A DNA stretch of 64,000 bases. Origin: Wolbachia endosymbiont (group A) of Anomoia purmunda. GTDB lineage: Bacteria > Pseudomonadota > Alphaproteobacteria > Rickettsiales > Anaplasmataceae. The notes beneath the pieces are model-generated. The model did no database searches and was not told where the DNA came from. It saw only the letters and a list, made by a program, of their open reading frames with translations. This document shows, piece by piece, positions 27,660-36,314 of this stretch. The position numbers were made by a program, and so were the translations under genes. The stretch lies in contig NZ_OX366362.1 in assembly GCF_947251545.1 (NCBI RefSeq), forward strand, positions 1,364,001-1,428,000, read 5' to 3'. Position 1 is the first letter of the stretch, and every line of letters starts with the position of its first letter.

Positions 27660-27955
27660 TTTGTGTACTATAGCAATAAAATCACCCTGTAATAGGTGTA
27701 TTGGACCCGAGGGCAGTACTCGGCGCCTCCACCATATTTTTAATTTATATGGGGGCGAATAAGGATCGACATGCATAGTAAAGATGGTAGCTTTGCTCGG
27801 TTAGACACCACCGCTAAGAGTTCATAATTTAAATGCAAACGATAACTTTGCTGCTGGTAGTAATGAATGTTGTGTTGCTGCTTAATTTAGCACAACCAAT
27901 TTATTACTAAAGCACGGTTCAGGGAACGCCGGGTAACAGAAGTTCCCCCAAAATT
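27660..27955 (+). ncRNA. ssrA: tmRNA, circularly permuted (two-piece)
   Basis: The gene order is permuted, as in alphaproteobacteria. The acceptor piece, with stem CCGAG/CTCGG and ending CGCCTCCACCA, comes first (CCA ends at 27734). A 16-nt intervening loop follows, then the coding piece starting GGGGGCGAATAAGGATCGAC at 27751. GGGGGCG pairs with CGCCTCC over seven base pairs, restoring the acceptor stem. The tag frame begins at GCA 27835 and reads ANDNFAAGSNECCVAA, stop at 27883. The VAA end is recognised by ClpXP-type proteases. Pseudoknot sequence follows (gcacggttcagggaacgccg). The outer ends are approximate. Confidence 0.93.
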
Positions 27956-27973
27956 TACGTATGTGAAAGTTAT

Positions 27974-28411
27974 ATGGAGCAAACAGATTACAAAAAACTG
28001 CTTAATTCTGCTAAGTTTCAAGTTATCAAAAAGACTTTAGATGTTATATCAGGTAATGGTTTTATCCCTCACTTAGAAATATTATTTTTCACATATTTTA
28101 ATGGTGTGACCATGCCAGATCGTTTGAAAAAGTCATACCCTACTCAAATGCTTATTATATTACAGCATCAATTCTATGATTTAAAAGTTTCTGAGGATAA
28201 ATTTAGCGTCAATTTGAGTTTTCAAGGAAAACAAGAGCGAATTACTATACCGTTTTTTGCTATTAGTGAGTTTCGTGATAAAATTTCAGGAGATGTTTTA
28301 ATATTTGACAAAATCAGTATCGACTCTGATAAAGAATACAAAAGTGAAAAATGTACTGAAAAACTATCAAACGGTAGTATTATATCCATAGATCAACTGC
28401 GTGATGAGTAA
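27974..28411 (+). CDS. sspB: ClpXP adaptor SspB (alphaproteobacterial type)
   Basis: The 145 residues match the alphaproteobacterial SspB family, which grips SsrA-tagged proteins and delivers them to ClpXP. Visible signatures are HLEILFFTYFNGVTMPDRLK (N-terminal fold), YDLKVSEDKFSVNLSFQGKQ and ERITIPFFAISEFRDK, the latter two forming the peptide-binding sheet. The C-terminal tail, which usually carries the ClpX-binding motif, is short (STSIISIDQLRD-like region). It starts 19 bp after the ssrA coding piece on the same strand, an apt pairing because SspB binds the tag that ssrA encodes. Confidence 0.85.
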   Translation: MEQTDYKKLLNSAKFQVIKKTLDVISGNGFIPHLEILFFTYFNGVTMPDRLKKSYPTQMLIILQHQFYDLKVSEDKFSVNLSFQGKQERITIPFFAISEFRDKISGDVLIFDKISIDSDKEYKSEKCTEKLSNGSIISIDQLRDE

Positions 28412-28558
28412 CTGCTCATCTTTATAAACAAAAAATATTAATAGAAAAAAGTGGTCTAACTTAAGTAATAGAATAGAGGGTAAATAAATATGCTAAATCT
28501 TTAATTATTTATTAACGCAGGTGGCAAAATTTTTCTTACATATCATCAACTTCCTTTA

Positions 28559-28587
28559 TTGAAAAATTCAGAAAAATGTTGTATAAT
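28559..28587 (+). promoter_or_regulatory. Promoter of TA module 1
   Basis: TTGAAA (28559-28564), 17 bp, TATAAT (28582-28587), 24 bp before the antitoxin ATG. The same promoter recurs before each of the other three modules. Confidence 0.8.
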
Positions 28588-28611
28588 TACTAGTAGACTT
28601 TGGTAAAACAT

Positions 28612-28830
28612 ATGACAGATTCAGGAATTAGTATAACTTTTGACCCAAAAACTTCACATAACCTTACTAAGTTAGCTGAAATCACCAAGGAATCCGTTCA
28701 AGAACTAGCAAAAAGGTTAGTCATCGAAGGAATCGAGTGCGAAGTAGAAGATATTGCGTTATATAAAACTATTAAGGAATGTGAGGATGTAGACTGGAAC
28801 ACAGTACTATCTGAAAGGGAGAGGACATAA
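28612..28830 (+). CDS. RelB-like antitoxin, module 1
   Basis: A 72-residue antitoxin from ATG 28612 (an upstream GTG would lie at the transcript start and is unlikely). The N-terminus GISITFDPKTSHNLTKLAEI, then KESVQELAKRLVIEGIE, matches modules 2-4 and fits a ribbon-helix-helix DNA-binding fold. The acidic tail would wrap the toxin. It ends SERERT rather than the DFEDIKWD seen in modules 3 and 4, so the usual overlapping GTG start of the toxin is missing. Confidence 0.75.
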   Translation: MTDSGISITFDPKTSHNLTKLAEITKESVQELAKRLVIEGIECEVEDIALYKTIKECEDVDWNTVLSERERT

Positions 28831-28831
28831 A

Positions 28832-29104
28832 CTGAAATACGATATTGTCTACTCAAAAAACTTTACTGAAAGAGATTTTCTAAATCTTCCAAAAACAATA
28901 AGATCAAGGATTACAAAAGCGATAAACGAGCGGCTTACAACTGATCCAATTAAATTTGGTAAACCATTACGTGGCAGGCTAAAAGGGTATAGAAGAATAA
29001 GGGTTAGTGATTATCGAATTATTTATACTGTAAATATTGCAAAACATAAGGTGTTTGTTGCTACAGCAGGACATAGAGACACCATTTATGAGAAGGCTAC
29101 TTGA
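28832..29104 (+). pseudogene. RelE-like toxin, module 1 (no standard start codon)
   Basis: The frame encodes YDIVYSKNFTERDFLNLPKT, KAINERLTTDPIKFGKPLRG, RRIRVSDYRIIYTV and AGHRDTIYEK, a complete RelE/ParE-type ribosome-dependent RNase body of ~90 residues. In this frame there is no ATG, GTG or TTG between the upstream TAG and the first conserved strand. The only candidates are CTG at 28832 or 28811, or ATT 28844. It is either translated from a rare start or silent. It follows the antitoxin stop by one base. Confidence 0.6.
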
Positions 29105-29148
29105 TAAACATTAAATATATTTTTATACAGCCCTCCTTCCTTTCTTTA

Positions 29149-29177
29149 TTGAAAAATTAAAAAAAATGTTGTAAAAT
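29149..29177 (+). promoter_or_regulatory. Promoter of TA module 2
   Basis: TTGAAA (29149-29154), 17 bp, TAAAAT (29172-29177), followed by the shared gactttggtaaaac leader. It has one mismatch in the -10 box relative to the other modules. Confidence 0.75.
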
Positions 29178-29206
29178 AGCTATAGTAGTAGACTTTGGTA
29201 AAACTT

Positions 29207-29428
29207 ATGGTAAATTCAAAAGTTAGTGTAACTTTCAACCCAGAAACTTCGCAGCATCTTGTTGAACTAGCTAGAGCCACCAAGCAGTCTGTTCAAAAAT
29301 TAACAGAAAAGCTAGTCAAGGAAGCAATCGAACTTGAAGCGGAAGATATTGCATTTTCCAAAATTATTAGGGAGTTAAATTCTGATGATGCAGAAGAAGT
29401 AGAGGATAGTGAAGACATCTGGAAATAA
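29207..29428 (+). CDS. RelB-like antitoxin, module 2
   Basis: A 73-residue paralogue starting at ATG 29207, reading VSVTFNPETSQHLVELARAT, then KQSVQKLTEKLVKEAIELEA and an acidic tail ending EDSEDIWK. It is intact. Its stop overlaps the toxin start by 20 bp (GTG at 29409), as in modules 3 and 4. It might still neutralise toxins from other modules if specificities overlap. Confidence 0.75.
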   Translation: MVNSKVSVTFNPETSQHLVELARATKQSVQKLTEKLVKEAIELEAEDIAFSKIIRELNSDDAEEVEDSEDIWK

Positions 29429-29686
29429 GCAATACACCATTAAATATCTAAAGCATGTTCTTAAAAGAAATTTGCCTTCCTTGCCGGAAGATGTAAAGCC
29501 AAGTATTAAAGATGCAATAAAAGAGTATCTTGAGACTGATCCTATTGGTAACGGTGTGTTGCTACGCAAGAGATTAAAGGAACATAAAAGAATAAAAGTT
29601 GCTGATGTATTGTCTACCGTGTAAATACTGCAAAACGTATAGTAATTATTGTTTCAATAGGACACAGGGACAATATTTACAAGTAG
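29409..29686 (+). pseudogene. RelE-like toxin, module 2 (frameshifted)
   Basis: From GTG 29409 the toxin reads through YTIKYLKHVLKRNLPSLPED and AIKEYLETDPIGNGVLLRKR to HKRIKVAD, then VLSTV and a stop at 29622. Intact paralogues have DYRVVYRVN here. Downstream, another frame continues IVYRVNTAKRIVIIVSIGHR, ending DNIYK with stop 29684-29686. A loss of about five bases near 29603 (the YR codons) explains it. The missing part includes the conserved Arg/Tyr core strand, so activity is unlikely. Confidence 0.8.
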
Positions 29687-29754
29687 GCAATATTGGACCT
29701 ACTGAACATTAAATATATTTTTATACACCACTCCTTCCTGATCCATTTTCCTTA

Positions 29755-29783
29755 TTGAAAAATTAAAAAAAATGTTGTATAAT
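29755..29783 (+). promoter_or_regulatory. Promoter of TA module 3
   Basis: TTGAAA (29755-29760), 17 bp, TATAAT (29778-29783), 25 bp before the ATG. Confidence 0.8.
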
Positions 29784-29807
29784 TATTAGTGGACTTTGGT
29801 AAAACAC

Positions 29808-30026
29808 ATGGCAGATTCAGGAACTAATATAGCTCTTAGTAAAGAAACTTTAGAGGACCTTACCCGCTTATCTAAAGTGAAAAAACAGCCCGTTCAGAAG
29901 CTAATAGAGGAGTTAGTACAAGAAGCAGTTGAACATGAGGAAGATATGGCGCTGCTCAAGCTCTCCATTCAACGCAATGTTCCAGGTGCAGAAACAGTTG
30001 ATTTTGAAGACATTAAGTGGGATTAG
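29808..30026 (+). CDS. RelB-like antitoxin, module 3
   Basis: A 72-residue antitoxin from ATG 29808: NIALSKETLEDLTRLSKVKK, QPVQKLIEELVQEAVEHEE and the acidic end ETVDFEDIKWD. The predicted ribbon-helix-helix region occupies the first ~50 residues. Its last 10 bases overlap the toxin start, so translation is coupled. The start of the protein (ADSGTNIALSKETL) is identical to module 4, showing recent duplication or conversion. Confidence 0.8.
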   Translation: MADSGTNIALSKETLEDLTRLSKVKKQPVQKLIEELVQEAVEHEEDMALLKLSIQRNVPGAETVDFEDIKWD

Positions 30027-30295
30027 AGTATTATAAAATCAAATTTCTAAAGAAAGTTAATGAAAGAGATTTACCAGCTCTTCCAAAAACAATAAAGTTA
30101 AGTGCTTTAAAAGCCATAAAAGAACGTCTTACAGTCTCTCCTGATAAAGTAGGTAAGTCTTTGTCACATGAGCTTAAAGGACATCGTAGAATACGAGTAG
30201 GCGATTACCGTGTAGTTTATCAAGTAAATAATTTAGAATGCATAGTAACAATTACTGGAATAAGACATAGAGAATACATATACGATTGTCATTAA
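30017..30295 (+). CDS. RelE-like toxin, module 3
   Basis: An intact 92-residue toxin starting with GTG inside the antitoxin gene. It shows the RelE/ParE fold order: LEYYKIKFLKKVNERDLPAL, AIKERLTVSPDKVGKSLSHE, GHRRIRVGDYRVVYQVN and ITGIRHREYIYD. The Arg-rich RRIRVGDYRVVY strand and the terminal HRxxIY correspond to the catalytic and rRNA-binding residues of RelE-type RNases. The predicted action is cleavage of mRNA in the ribosome, held in check by the upstream antitoxin. Confidence 0.82.
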   Translation: MGLEYYKIKFLKKVNERDLPALPKTIKLSALKAIKERLTVSPDKVGKSLSHELKGHRRIRVGDYRVVYQVNNLECIVTITGIRHREYIYDCH

Positions 30296-30358
30296 AACAG
30301 TTACTATAAACACTATATATATTTTTATACACCACTCCTTCCTGATCCATTTTTCTTG

Positions 30359-30387
30359 TTGAAAAATTAAAAAAAATGTTGTATAAT
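30359..30387 (+). promoter_or_regulatory. Promoter of TA module 4
   Basis: TTGAAA (30359-30364), 17 bp, TATAAT (30382-30387), 25 bp before the ATG. Confidence 0.8.
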
Positions 30388-30411
30388 TGTTAGTGGATTT
30401 TGGTAAAACTT

Positions 30412-30633
30412 ATGGCAGATTCAGGAACTAATATAGCTCTTAGTAAAGAAACTTTACAGCACCTTGCCGAGCTAGCTGAGCTCACTAAGCAGTCTGCTCA
30501 AGAATTAGCAGAGAAACTACTCAGAGAAGCAATTGAGCTTGAAATCGAGGATTTTTTAGTATCTAAAATTTCTGATGAGCGTGATGTTGAAGGTGCAGAA
30601 ACAGTTGATTTTGAAGATATTAAGTGGGATTAG
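30412..30633 (+). CDS. RelB-like antitoxin, module 4
   Basis: A 73-residue antitoxin from ATG 30412, with NIALSKETLQHLAELAELTK, QSAQELAEKLLREAIELEIE and the tail GAETVDFEDIKWD shared with module 3. The toxin start overlaps the last 10 bases. It probably binds the 17-bp-spaced promoter upstream as an autorepressor, as RelB proteins do; that is inferred from the family. Confidence 0.8.
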   Translation: MADSGTNIALSKETLQHLAELAELTKQSAQELAEKLLREAIELEIEDFLVSKISDERDVEGAETVDFEDIKWD

Positions 30634-30899
30634 AGCGTTACAAGGTTAAGTCTCTAAAGAGTGTTGTTGAAAAAGATTTACCAAACCTTCCAAAGACAAT
30701 AAGGCTAAGAGTTCAAAAGGCTATAAAAGAACGTCTTACAGTTGACCCAATAAATTTTGGTGAACCACTACATCATAACTTAAAAGGACGTAGAAGGCTA
30801 AGAGTTGGTGACTATCGTGTAATTTACAGAGTAAATCAATTAGATCATATAGTAACTATCACAGAGATAGGACATAGAGATGATATTTATAAGAAATAA
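30624..30899 (+). CDS. RelE-like toxin, module 4
   Basis: An intact 91-residue toxin, GTG start, close to module 3: LERYKVKSLKSVVEKDLPNL, AIKERLTVDPINFGEPLHHN, GRRRLRVGDYRVIYRVNQL and ITEIGHRDDIYKK. The Arg-rich core strand and terminal HRDDIY are present. Modules 3 and 4 are therefore the only two of the array with complete toxin frames and starts. A shared A/T-rich tail (tatatttttatacaccactc-like) follows each module. Confidence 0.82.
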   Translation: MGLERYKVKSLKSVVEKDLPNLPKTIRLRVQKAIKERLTVDPINFGEPLHHNLKGRRRLRVGDYRVIYRVNQLDHIVTITEIGHRDDIYKK

Positions 30900-31070
30900 A
30901 TATCAACATTAATATATATTATACACCACTCCTTCCTTATCCATTCTCTACCTTAGGTGGCTTTGCGCAGCTCAAAAAATGAAGTTTTTTTTGGTTCAGC
31001 AAAAACAACATTTTGAGTTTGAAAAGGCTAAATACTTGTCTTTTATATAACTTTCGTGTAATAGATATGT

Positions 31071-31349
31071 ATGCATCCAATCATATATCTACTCAATACG
31101 TTACTTGATCTTTATAGCTTCATTCTAATATGTTGGGTTGTCCTAAACTGGCTGGTTAAACTTAATATGGTGAACATATATAATGAAACTGTCAGTAGCA
31201 TAATGCACATCTTGAACCAATTGACATATCCACCACTAAAGATTATTAGAAGATATATACCACCGTTCAACGGATTAGATTTATCTATAATGATATTGCT
31301 AATAACAATTCACTTTGTAAAATATACAGTAGCTTACTACTTTAGGTAG
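31071..31349 (+). CDS. YggT family membrane protein
   Basis: A 92-residue integral membrane protein with two helices: LLNTLLDLYSFILICWVVLN and LDLSIMILLITIHFVKYTVA. Between them lies the YggT-type PPLKIIRRYIPPFNGLDLS motif (PxxxxRR.IPP..G.D.S). YggT proteins are linked to cell-envelope and division functions, but the molecular role is unsettled. The stop codon abuts the ftsK start with no gap, so the two are almost certainly co-translated. Confidence 0.88.
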   Translation: MHPIIYLLNTLLDLYSFILICWVVLNWLVKLNMVNIYNETVSSIMHILNQLTYPPLKIIRRYIPPFNGLDLSIMILLITIHFVKYTVAYYFR

Positions 31350-33455
31350 ATGTTAAAAAAATATCTAAAATCAGCAATATATCTATCCCTTTTAATATAT
31401 ATATATATATCAGTTTTTAGCTACAACTATAAAGATCCTTCCTTAAACACGGCTACAAATGAGGAAGTGACAAATTTAGGTGGAATAGTAGGTTCATATT
31501 TAGCTGATATATTGGTTCAATTTCTCGGATTAACTAGTGTTACAATAGCTACAACCATAGTTTACTTGTTGATCTTCAGGCCAGCAAAAAGGCTGCTGAA
31601 AATTCTCTGTTTAATATTAATCAATTTAGGGATATGTGCTATATTTTCGCTAGGCGTCACTGCAAGGTACAGACACAGTGGAATAATAGGGAATGCACTC
31701 GTTAATAACTGCCCGTTTTATGTATTTGTGATAGTAACATCAATAGGTCTTGTAGGATTGATTGGTTGGAAGAGAACAATTTACTCTCTATTCTTCTTAT
31801 GTAAAAAAATAGCTTACTTATTTGTAAATGTTCCATTCTTCAGATCACATAAAACTGCTGAATATTCAGTTGCACCATTAGTAGTAGAAGAAAAACATAG
31901 AACTAAAATCACTACTAAACAACAACCAAAAGAAAGACAGAAAAAAGCTACCGAGGAGGTTTTAAGTGAGTTTAAGTTTCCAAGTATCCATTTACTTTCT
32001 AAAGCAGAGGAGTCTTTGCAGAGAAAACAGCTGAATGAAATGGAGAGCAATAAAAATTTATCTCTGCTGGAACAAGTCCTGAGTGATTTTGGCGTGCAAG
32101 GAAAAATTATCAGTGTATGCTATGGGCCGGTTGTGACTTTATACAAACTTGAACCACAAGCTGGTACGAAATCTGCAAGAGTGATCGGCCTTGCAGATGA
32201 CATTGCACGTTCGATGAGTGCACTCTCTGCACGTATTTCAATAATTCGTGGGCAAAATGCCATGGGAATAGAATTGCCGAACAAGGAACGGGAAATTGTA
32301 ATGCTGCGTGATTTGCTTGAATCACCAGAATACCAAAATGCAAACTTAAATCTCCCAATTGCGCTTGGCAAGGAAATAAGCGGAAAACCAGTGATTGCAG
32401 ATCTAACCAAAATGCCTCACTTGCTCGTTGCTGGAACCACAGGGTCTGGTAAATCAGTTGCGATTAACACTATGATTCTGTCGCTCGTTTATCGATTAAG
32501 TCCTGACGAATGCAAGATGATAATGATCGACCCAAAAATGCTTGAGCTTTCAATATATGATGCAATACCGCATCTAATAACGCCAGTGGTAACAGAGCCA
32601 AAAAAGGCTGTAATTGCTCTTAAGTGGATAGTGAAAGAAATGGAAAACCGCTATCGCATGATGTCGTATTTGAATGTACGCAATGTTATAAACTATAATC
32701 AAAAAATCACAGAAGCGATGAATAGTGGAATAGAATTGGAGCGCGTTGTGCAGATTGGCTTTAACTCAACAACAGGTAAGCCTTTGTTTGAAAAAATACC
32801 AATCAAGATGGAGACATTTCCGTATATTGTAGTGATCGTGGATGAAATGGCAGATTTGATGCTTGTTGCCGGCAAAGAAATAGAGTGCTCTATTCAACGC
32901 TTAGCTCAGATGGCTCGTGCTGCAGGAATACACATCATAATGGCAACACAACGTCCATCTGTGGATGTGATAACAGGTGTGATAAAAGCAAACTTTCCAA
33001 CAAGAATCAGTTTTGCTGTTACTTCTAAGATAGATAGCCGCACAATACTTGGCGAACAAGGGGCTGAACAATTGCTCGGTATGGGTGATATGCTCTATAT
33101 GGCCTCTGGTGGTAAGATTATTCGAATTCACGGCCCATTTGTAAGTGATAATGAGGTGCAAGATATAGTTGATCATCTGAAAATGCAAGGTGAGCCAAAC
33201 TACATGGAGGAAATCACTAAAGAAGATGAAAATTCTTCTACAGAGTCACACGATGAAACGGAGGATGAAGAAAATGACCTCTATAACCAAGCAGTGGCCA
33301 TCATTCAAAGAGATCAAAAAGTTTCAACCAGTTACATTCAACGACAACTTAGAATAGGCTATAACAGAGCTGCAAACATTGTTGAAAGAATGGAAAAGGA
33401 AGGCATTGTCAGTGCTCCGAATTACTCAGGGAAGAGAGAGATATTGGTTGAATAA
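31350..33455 (+). CDS. ftsK: DNA translocase FtsK
   Basis: FtsK pumps DNA through the closing septum and activates dif resolution. The 701 residues show an N-terminal block of about four membrane helices (residues ~8-150), a short basic linker, then the RecA-like motor. Walker A GTTGSGKSVAIN is near residue 366 and Walker B VVIVDEMADLMLVAGKE near residue 495. RAAGIHIIMATQRPSVDVIT follows near residue 530. The C-terminal winged-helix gamma domain (STSYIQRQLRIGYNRAANIV) reads KOPS sequences. The linker is shorter than in E. coli, which is normal for small genomes. Confidence 0.95.
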   Translation: MLKKYLKSAIYLSLLIYIYISVFSYNYKDPSLNTATNEEVTNLGGIVGSYLADILVQFLGLTSVTIATTIVYLLIFRPAKRLLKILCLILINLGICAIFSLGVTARYRHSGIIGNALVNNCPFYVFVIVTSIGLVGLIGWKRTIYSLFFLCKKIAYLFVNVPFFRSHKTAEYSVAPLVVEEKHRTKITTKQQPKERQKKATEEVLSEFKFPSIHLLSKAEESLQRKQLNEMESNKNLSLLEQVLSDFGVQGKIISVCYGPVVTLYKLEPQAGTKSARVIGLADDIARSMSALSARISIIRGQNAMGIELPNKEREIVMLRDLLESPEYQNANLNLPIALGKEISGKPVIADLTKMPHLLVAGTTGSGKSVAINTMILSLVYRLSPDECKMIMIDPKMLELSIYDAIPHLITPVVTEPKKAVIALKWIVKEMENRYRMMSYLNVRNVINYNQKITEAMNSGIELERVVQIGFNSTTGKPLFEKIPIKMETFPYIVVIVDEMADLMLVAGKEIECSIQRLAQMARAAGIHIIMATQRPSVDVITGVIKANFPTRISFAVTSKIDSRTILGEQGAEQLLGMGDMLYMASGGKIIRIHGPFVSDNEVQDIVDHLKMQGEPNYMEEITKEDENSSTESHDETEDEENDLYNQAVAIIQRDQKVSTSYIQRQLRIGYNRAANIVERMEKEGIVSAPNYSGKREILVE

Positions 33456-33609
33456 CAACCTTGTAATACCTTCATTTAAGTTTCCGCACTTTCAAAAAGC
33501 AAGTTAAACAAAATTATTAAAAAGTCAATACATAATGACAATTGATTTAATACTAATTTAAGTACTGAGAACGTATAATTATAATATATTAATTAACTAG
33601 GGGGTAAAA

Positions 33610-34083
33610 ATGAGTGTGACTAAATGGATATTAGGCTTTGATAAGTCAGATATAACAGCATTGCAGGGAAGTCAACAGAGTGATGCTGAGCAGTTTCAAA
33701 AGGTGTTTAGTGCATTAAAAGAATGGCAAGAAGCTCAAAAGATTGATGCTAAACAGTTTGAAGAGGTATTTAGTGCATTAAAAGAAAAGATTGGTACTGA
33801 GCAGTTTCAAGGTATGCAAGAGCACTTGAACGGCCTGCAAGAAAAAGTGGAAACACTTACAGAAGCAGTAGGAGAACAAGAAAAAACACTACTAATTTGT
33901 ACCATAGCCACTGCTGTTGCCGTAATAGCGATAACTTCTTTTGTTGCATTCTGCATCTATCAGGGAGTTAAACTTGAAAAGGAGAAAGAAAAGAACTCGT
34001 CTAAAGATACGCCAGACGCAAAACTTAATAATGTAGATGCTATCGATGGCAATGAAAAGAAGCATATGCAAATGCCAGACTAA
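33610..34083 (+). CDS. Hypothetical single-pass membrane protein with helical repeats
   Basis: A 157-residue protein. The N-terminal half has two related helices (QQSDAEQFQKVFSALKEWQE and KIDAKQFEEVFSALKEKIG), then a coiled-coil stretch (GLQEKVETLTEAVGEQEKT). A single membrane helix TAVAVIAITSFVAFCIYQGV lies near residues 101-120, followed by a charged tail. The start has a strong upstream GGGGG ribosome-binding site (aactaggggg taaaaATG). A terminator hairpin follows at 34106. I recognise no family. Confidence 0.7.
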   Translation: MSVTKWILGFDKSDITALQGSQQSDAEQFQKVFSALKEWQEAQKIDAKQFEEVFSALKEKIGTEQFQGMQEHLNGLQEKVETLTEAVGEQEKTLLICTIATAVAVIAITSFVAFCIYQGVKLEKEKEKNSSKDTPDAKLNNVDAIDGNEKKHMQMPD

Positions 34084-34105
34084 GCTGCATAACACTCTTC
34101 TTGAA

Positions 34106-34132
34106 AAGGTGTTACGCAACTTGTAACACCTT
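34106..34132 (+). terminator. Hairpin terminator after the 33610 gene
   Basis: Arms aaggtgttac and gtaacacctt pair perfectly over 10 bp around a 7-nt loop. The run after it is only moderately T-rich (actcttctct). Confidence 0.7.
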
Positions 34133-34279
34133 ACTCTTCTCTTAGCCTATGTAGGTTTTTGATAGTAAATATATCACTTTTTAGAAAAATATTTGTATTG
34201 TAAAGTTAGTAAAGATTCTGGTTTACTTAAAGTTTGTTAATTGCTATCTTTTAAAACACGATATTTACTATAGCACCAT

Positions 34280-34897
34280 ATGCTTAGGATTTTTTCTAAA
34301 GTTTTGTTTATATTAATGTTTTTGGTTTCTAGCTTTTTTACTGTGCATAGTGCTGAAGCTAAGTCTAAGATAAAGCTCAGTAAGAGATACATACCTCCTG
34401 GTAACCCTGGTGGTGCAAACTTTCATACAGATGAGGATTTTGCTGAGTCATATAAACTGTATGAGAAGCGTAGGGAATTGCTCAAGAAAAAAAAGTCACA
34501 AGATCGAGCTATAAATAAAGAAGATCTAATCAAAAAATTAAAAGAGAAAAAAATTGCTAGTCTTGATAATGAGCCAAATGACGTGGAAGCTTGCATAGTC
34601 GACGATGAAGAGAGCGTTATGATAAATCAGCATGGTATTAATATCGCACGTTTAAGGGGTGCTGTATTTATAGATCAAGAGCCAGTTTCCCAGTATGAAA
34701 GCGAGCAGCATGAACAAGAAGAGAAGAAAGTTACTTCAACACGAGAAAAGAAAGTTTCTCCTATAAATATCACTATAAAAGAAACTCCATCAAGAAGAAT
34801 GTGCTCACATGATTCTATTGCTAATTTGGATAACGTAGATGCTTATAGTTTGAATGGTTCAAGTTCATTTGGCAGCGTAGCTGACACGGTAAAATAG
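34280..34897 (+). CDS. Hypothetical secreted/periplasmic protein
   Basis: A 205-residue protein with a signal peptide at residues 1-27 ([20 protein letters not shown], cleavage after AEA). The mature part is highly charged, with [20 protein letters not shown] and a long Lys/Glu helix, and no enzyme motif. It ends in a serine-rich tail. The gene ends 25 bp before the ispG ATG, so both may be transcribed together. The function is unknown. Confidence 0.7.
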   Translation: MLRIFSKVLFILMFLVSSFFTVHSAEAKSKIKLSKRYIPPGNPGGANFHTDEDFAESYKLYEKRRELLKKKKSQDRAINKEDLIKKLKEKKIASLDNEPNDVEACIVDDEESVMINQHGINIARLRGAVFIDQEPVSQYESEQHEQEEKKVTSTREKKVSPINITIKETPSRRMCSHDSIANLDNVDAYSLNGSSSFGSVADTVK

Positions 34898-34922
34898 TAT
34901 CACAATATTGGCCATTAATAAT

Positions 34923-36203
34923 ATGCTAGATAAAGACCTGATATTGAGTGATGATGCATATGAATTATCGCCGATTTCCAGGCACAAAACTCATGTTGTA
35001 GAAGTTGGAAAAGTAAAGATAGGCGGAAATAATCCTGTAGTTGTACAATCTATGGCGCTTGGTGTGCATATAGATTCTGATAATATAAAAAGTAGCGCAA
35101 AACATTATGCAAAAGAGATAACAGAACTAGCACGTACAGGTTCAGAATTGGTGCGAATTGCCTTGAACTCAGAGGAGGTAGCAAGAGCAATACCTTATAT
35201 AGTAGAAGAGATAAATAAAGAAGGTTTTGATGGTAAAATATTGGTAGGCTGCGGTCAATATGAGCTAGATAAATTAGTTCAAGATTATCCAGACAACATC
35301 AAAATGCTGGGTAAAATTAGAATTAATCCAGGCAATATAGGCTTTGGCGACAAACGTGATGAGAAGTTTGAAAGGGTGATAGAGTATGCAATAATGCACG
35401 ATCTTCCGGTTAGAATTGGAATAAATTGGGGTAGTCTTGATAAATACCTTTTGCAAAAATTGATGGATAAAAACTCTTCGCTTAGTAATTCAAGGCCTTC
35501 TGATGTTATACTGCGCAAAGCACTTGTAATGTCTGCTCTTGATAGTGCAAAAAAAGCTGAAGAAATTGGTTTAAATTCAAACAAAATAATCATTTCATGT
35601 AAAGTTAGCAAAGTGCAAGATTTAATTTTAGTTTATATGGCACTTGCAAAATCTTCCAATTATGCACTGCATTTGGGTTTAACTGAGGCTGGTATGGGCA
35701 ATAAAGGTGTGGTGAATACCGCAGCAGGGCTTACTTATTTATTGCAAAATGGCATTGGAGATACAATACGGGCTTCTTTGACTCAACGTCCTGGTGAATC
35801 GCGTACTAATGAAGTGGTGGTGTGTCAGGAAATATTGCAGTCTATAGGCTTGCGATACTTTAACCCTCAGGTTAATTCATGTCCTGGTTGTGGGCGCACA
35901 AGTAGCGATCGTTTTCGTATATTAACTGAAGAGGTAAATGGCTATATAAAAACTCATATGCCGATGTGGAAGAAAAAAAATCCAGGTGTAGAGCATATGA
36001 ACATTGCTGTTATGGGATGCATAGTAAATGGTCCTGGAGAAAGCAAACACGCAAATTTGGGAATCAGCTTGCCTGGATATGGAGAAAAACCTGTTTCAGC
36101 AGTCTACAAAAACGGCAAATATTTCAAAACTTTACAAGGTGATAATGTCTCTGAAGAATTTAAGGCAATTATTGATAATTATGTGAAGGAGCATTACACG
36201 TAA
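34923..36203 (+). CDS. ispG: 4-hydroxy-3-methylbut-2-enyl diphosphate synthase IspG
   Basis: This 4Fe-4S enzyme catalyses the sixth MEP-pathway step, MEcPP to HMBPP, in isoprenoid synthesis. I choose ATG 34923 over an upstream TTG (34908). The TIM-barrel half begins [19 protein letters not shown]. The iron-sulfur half shows [13 protein letters not shown] (near residue 318) and [20 protein letters not shown] (near residue 363), giving the three cluster cysteines and the catalytic Glu. The length (~426 residues) is normal for this family in Rickettsiales. Confidence 0.95.
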   Translation: MLDKDLILSDDAYELSPISRHKTHVVEVGKVKIGGNNPVVVQSMALGVHIDSDNIKSSAKHYAKEITELARTGSELVRIALNSEEVARAIPYIVEEINKEGFDGKILVGCGQYELDKLVQDYPDNIKMLGKIRINPGNIGFGDKRDEKFERVIEYAIMHDLPVRIGINWGSLDKYLLQKLMDKNSSLSNSRPSDVILRKALVMSALDSAKKAEEIGLNSNKIIISCKVSKVQDLILVYMALAKSSNYALHLGLTEAGMGNKGVVNTAAGLTYLLQNGIGDTIRASLTQRPGESRTNEVVVCQEILQSIGLRYFNPQVNSCPGCGRTSSDRFRILTEEVNGYIKTHMPMWKKKNPGVEHMNIAVMGCIVNGPGESKHANLGISLPGYGEKPVSAVYKNGKYFKTLQGDNVSEEFKAIIDNYVKEHYT

Positions 36204-36314
36204 CCTTTCACGGTTAATTAATAGATAAATCGCAAATAAAAAAGAAAATTAAACCTTGTTTTTCTTTTTTCGTTATTAATACATTTATAACACAATTGAG
36301 TTTTAATAATTGGT

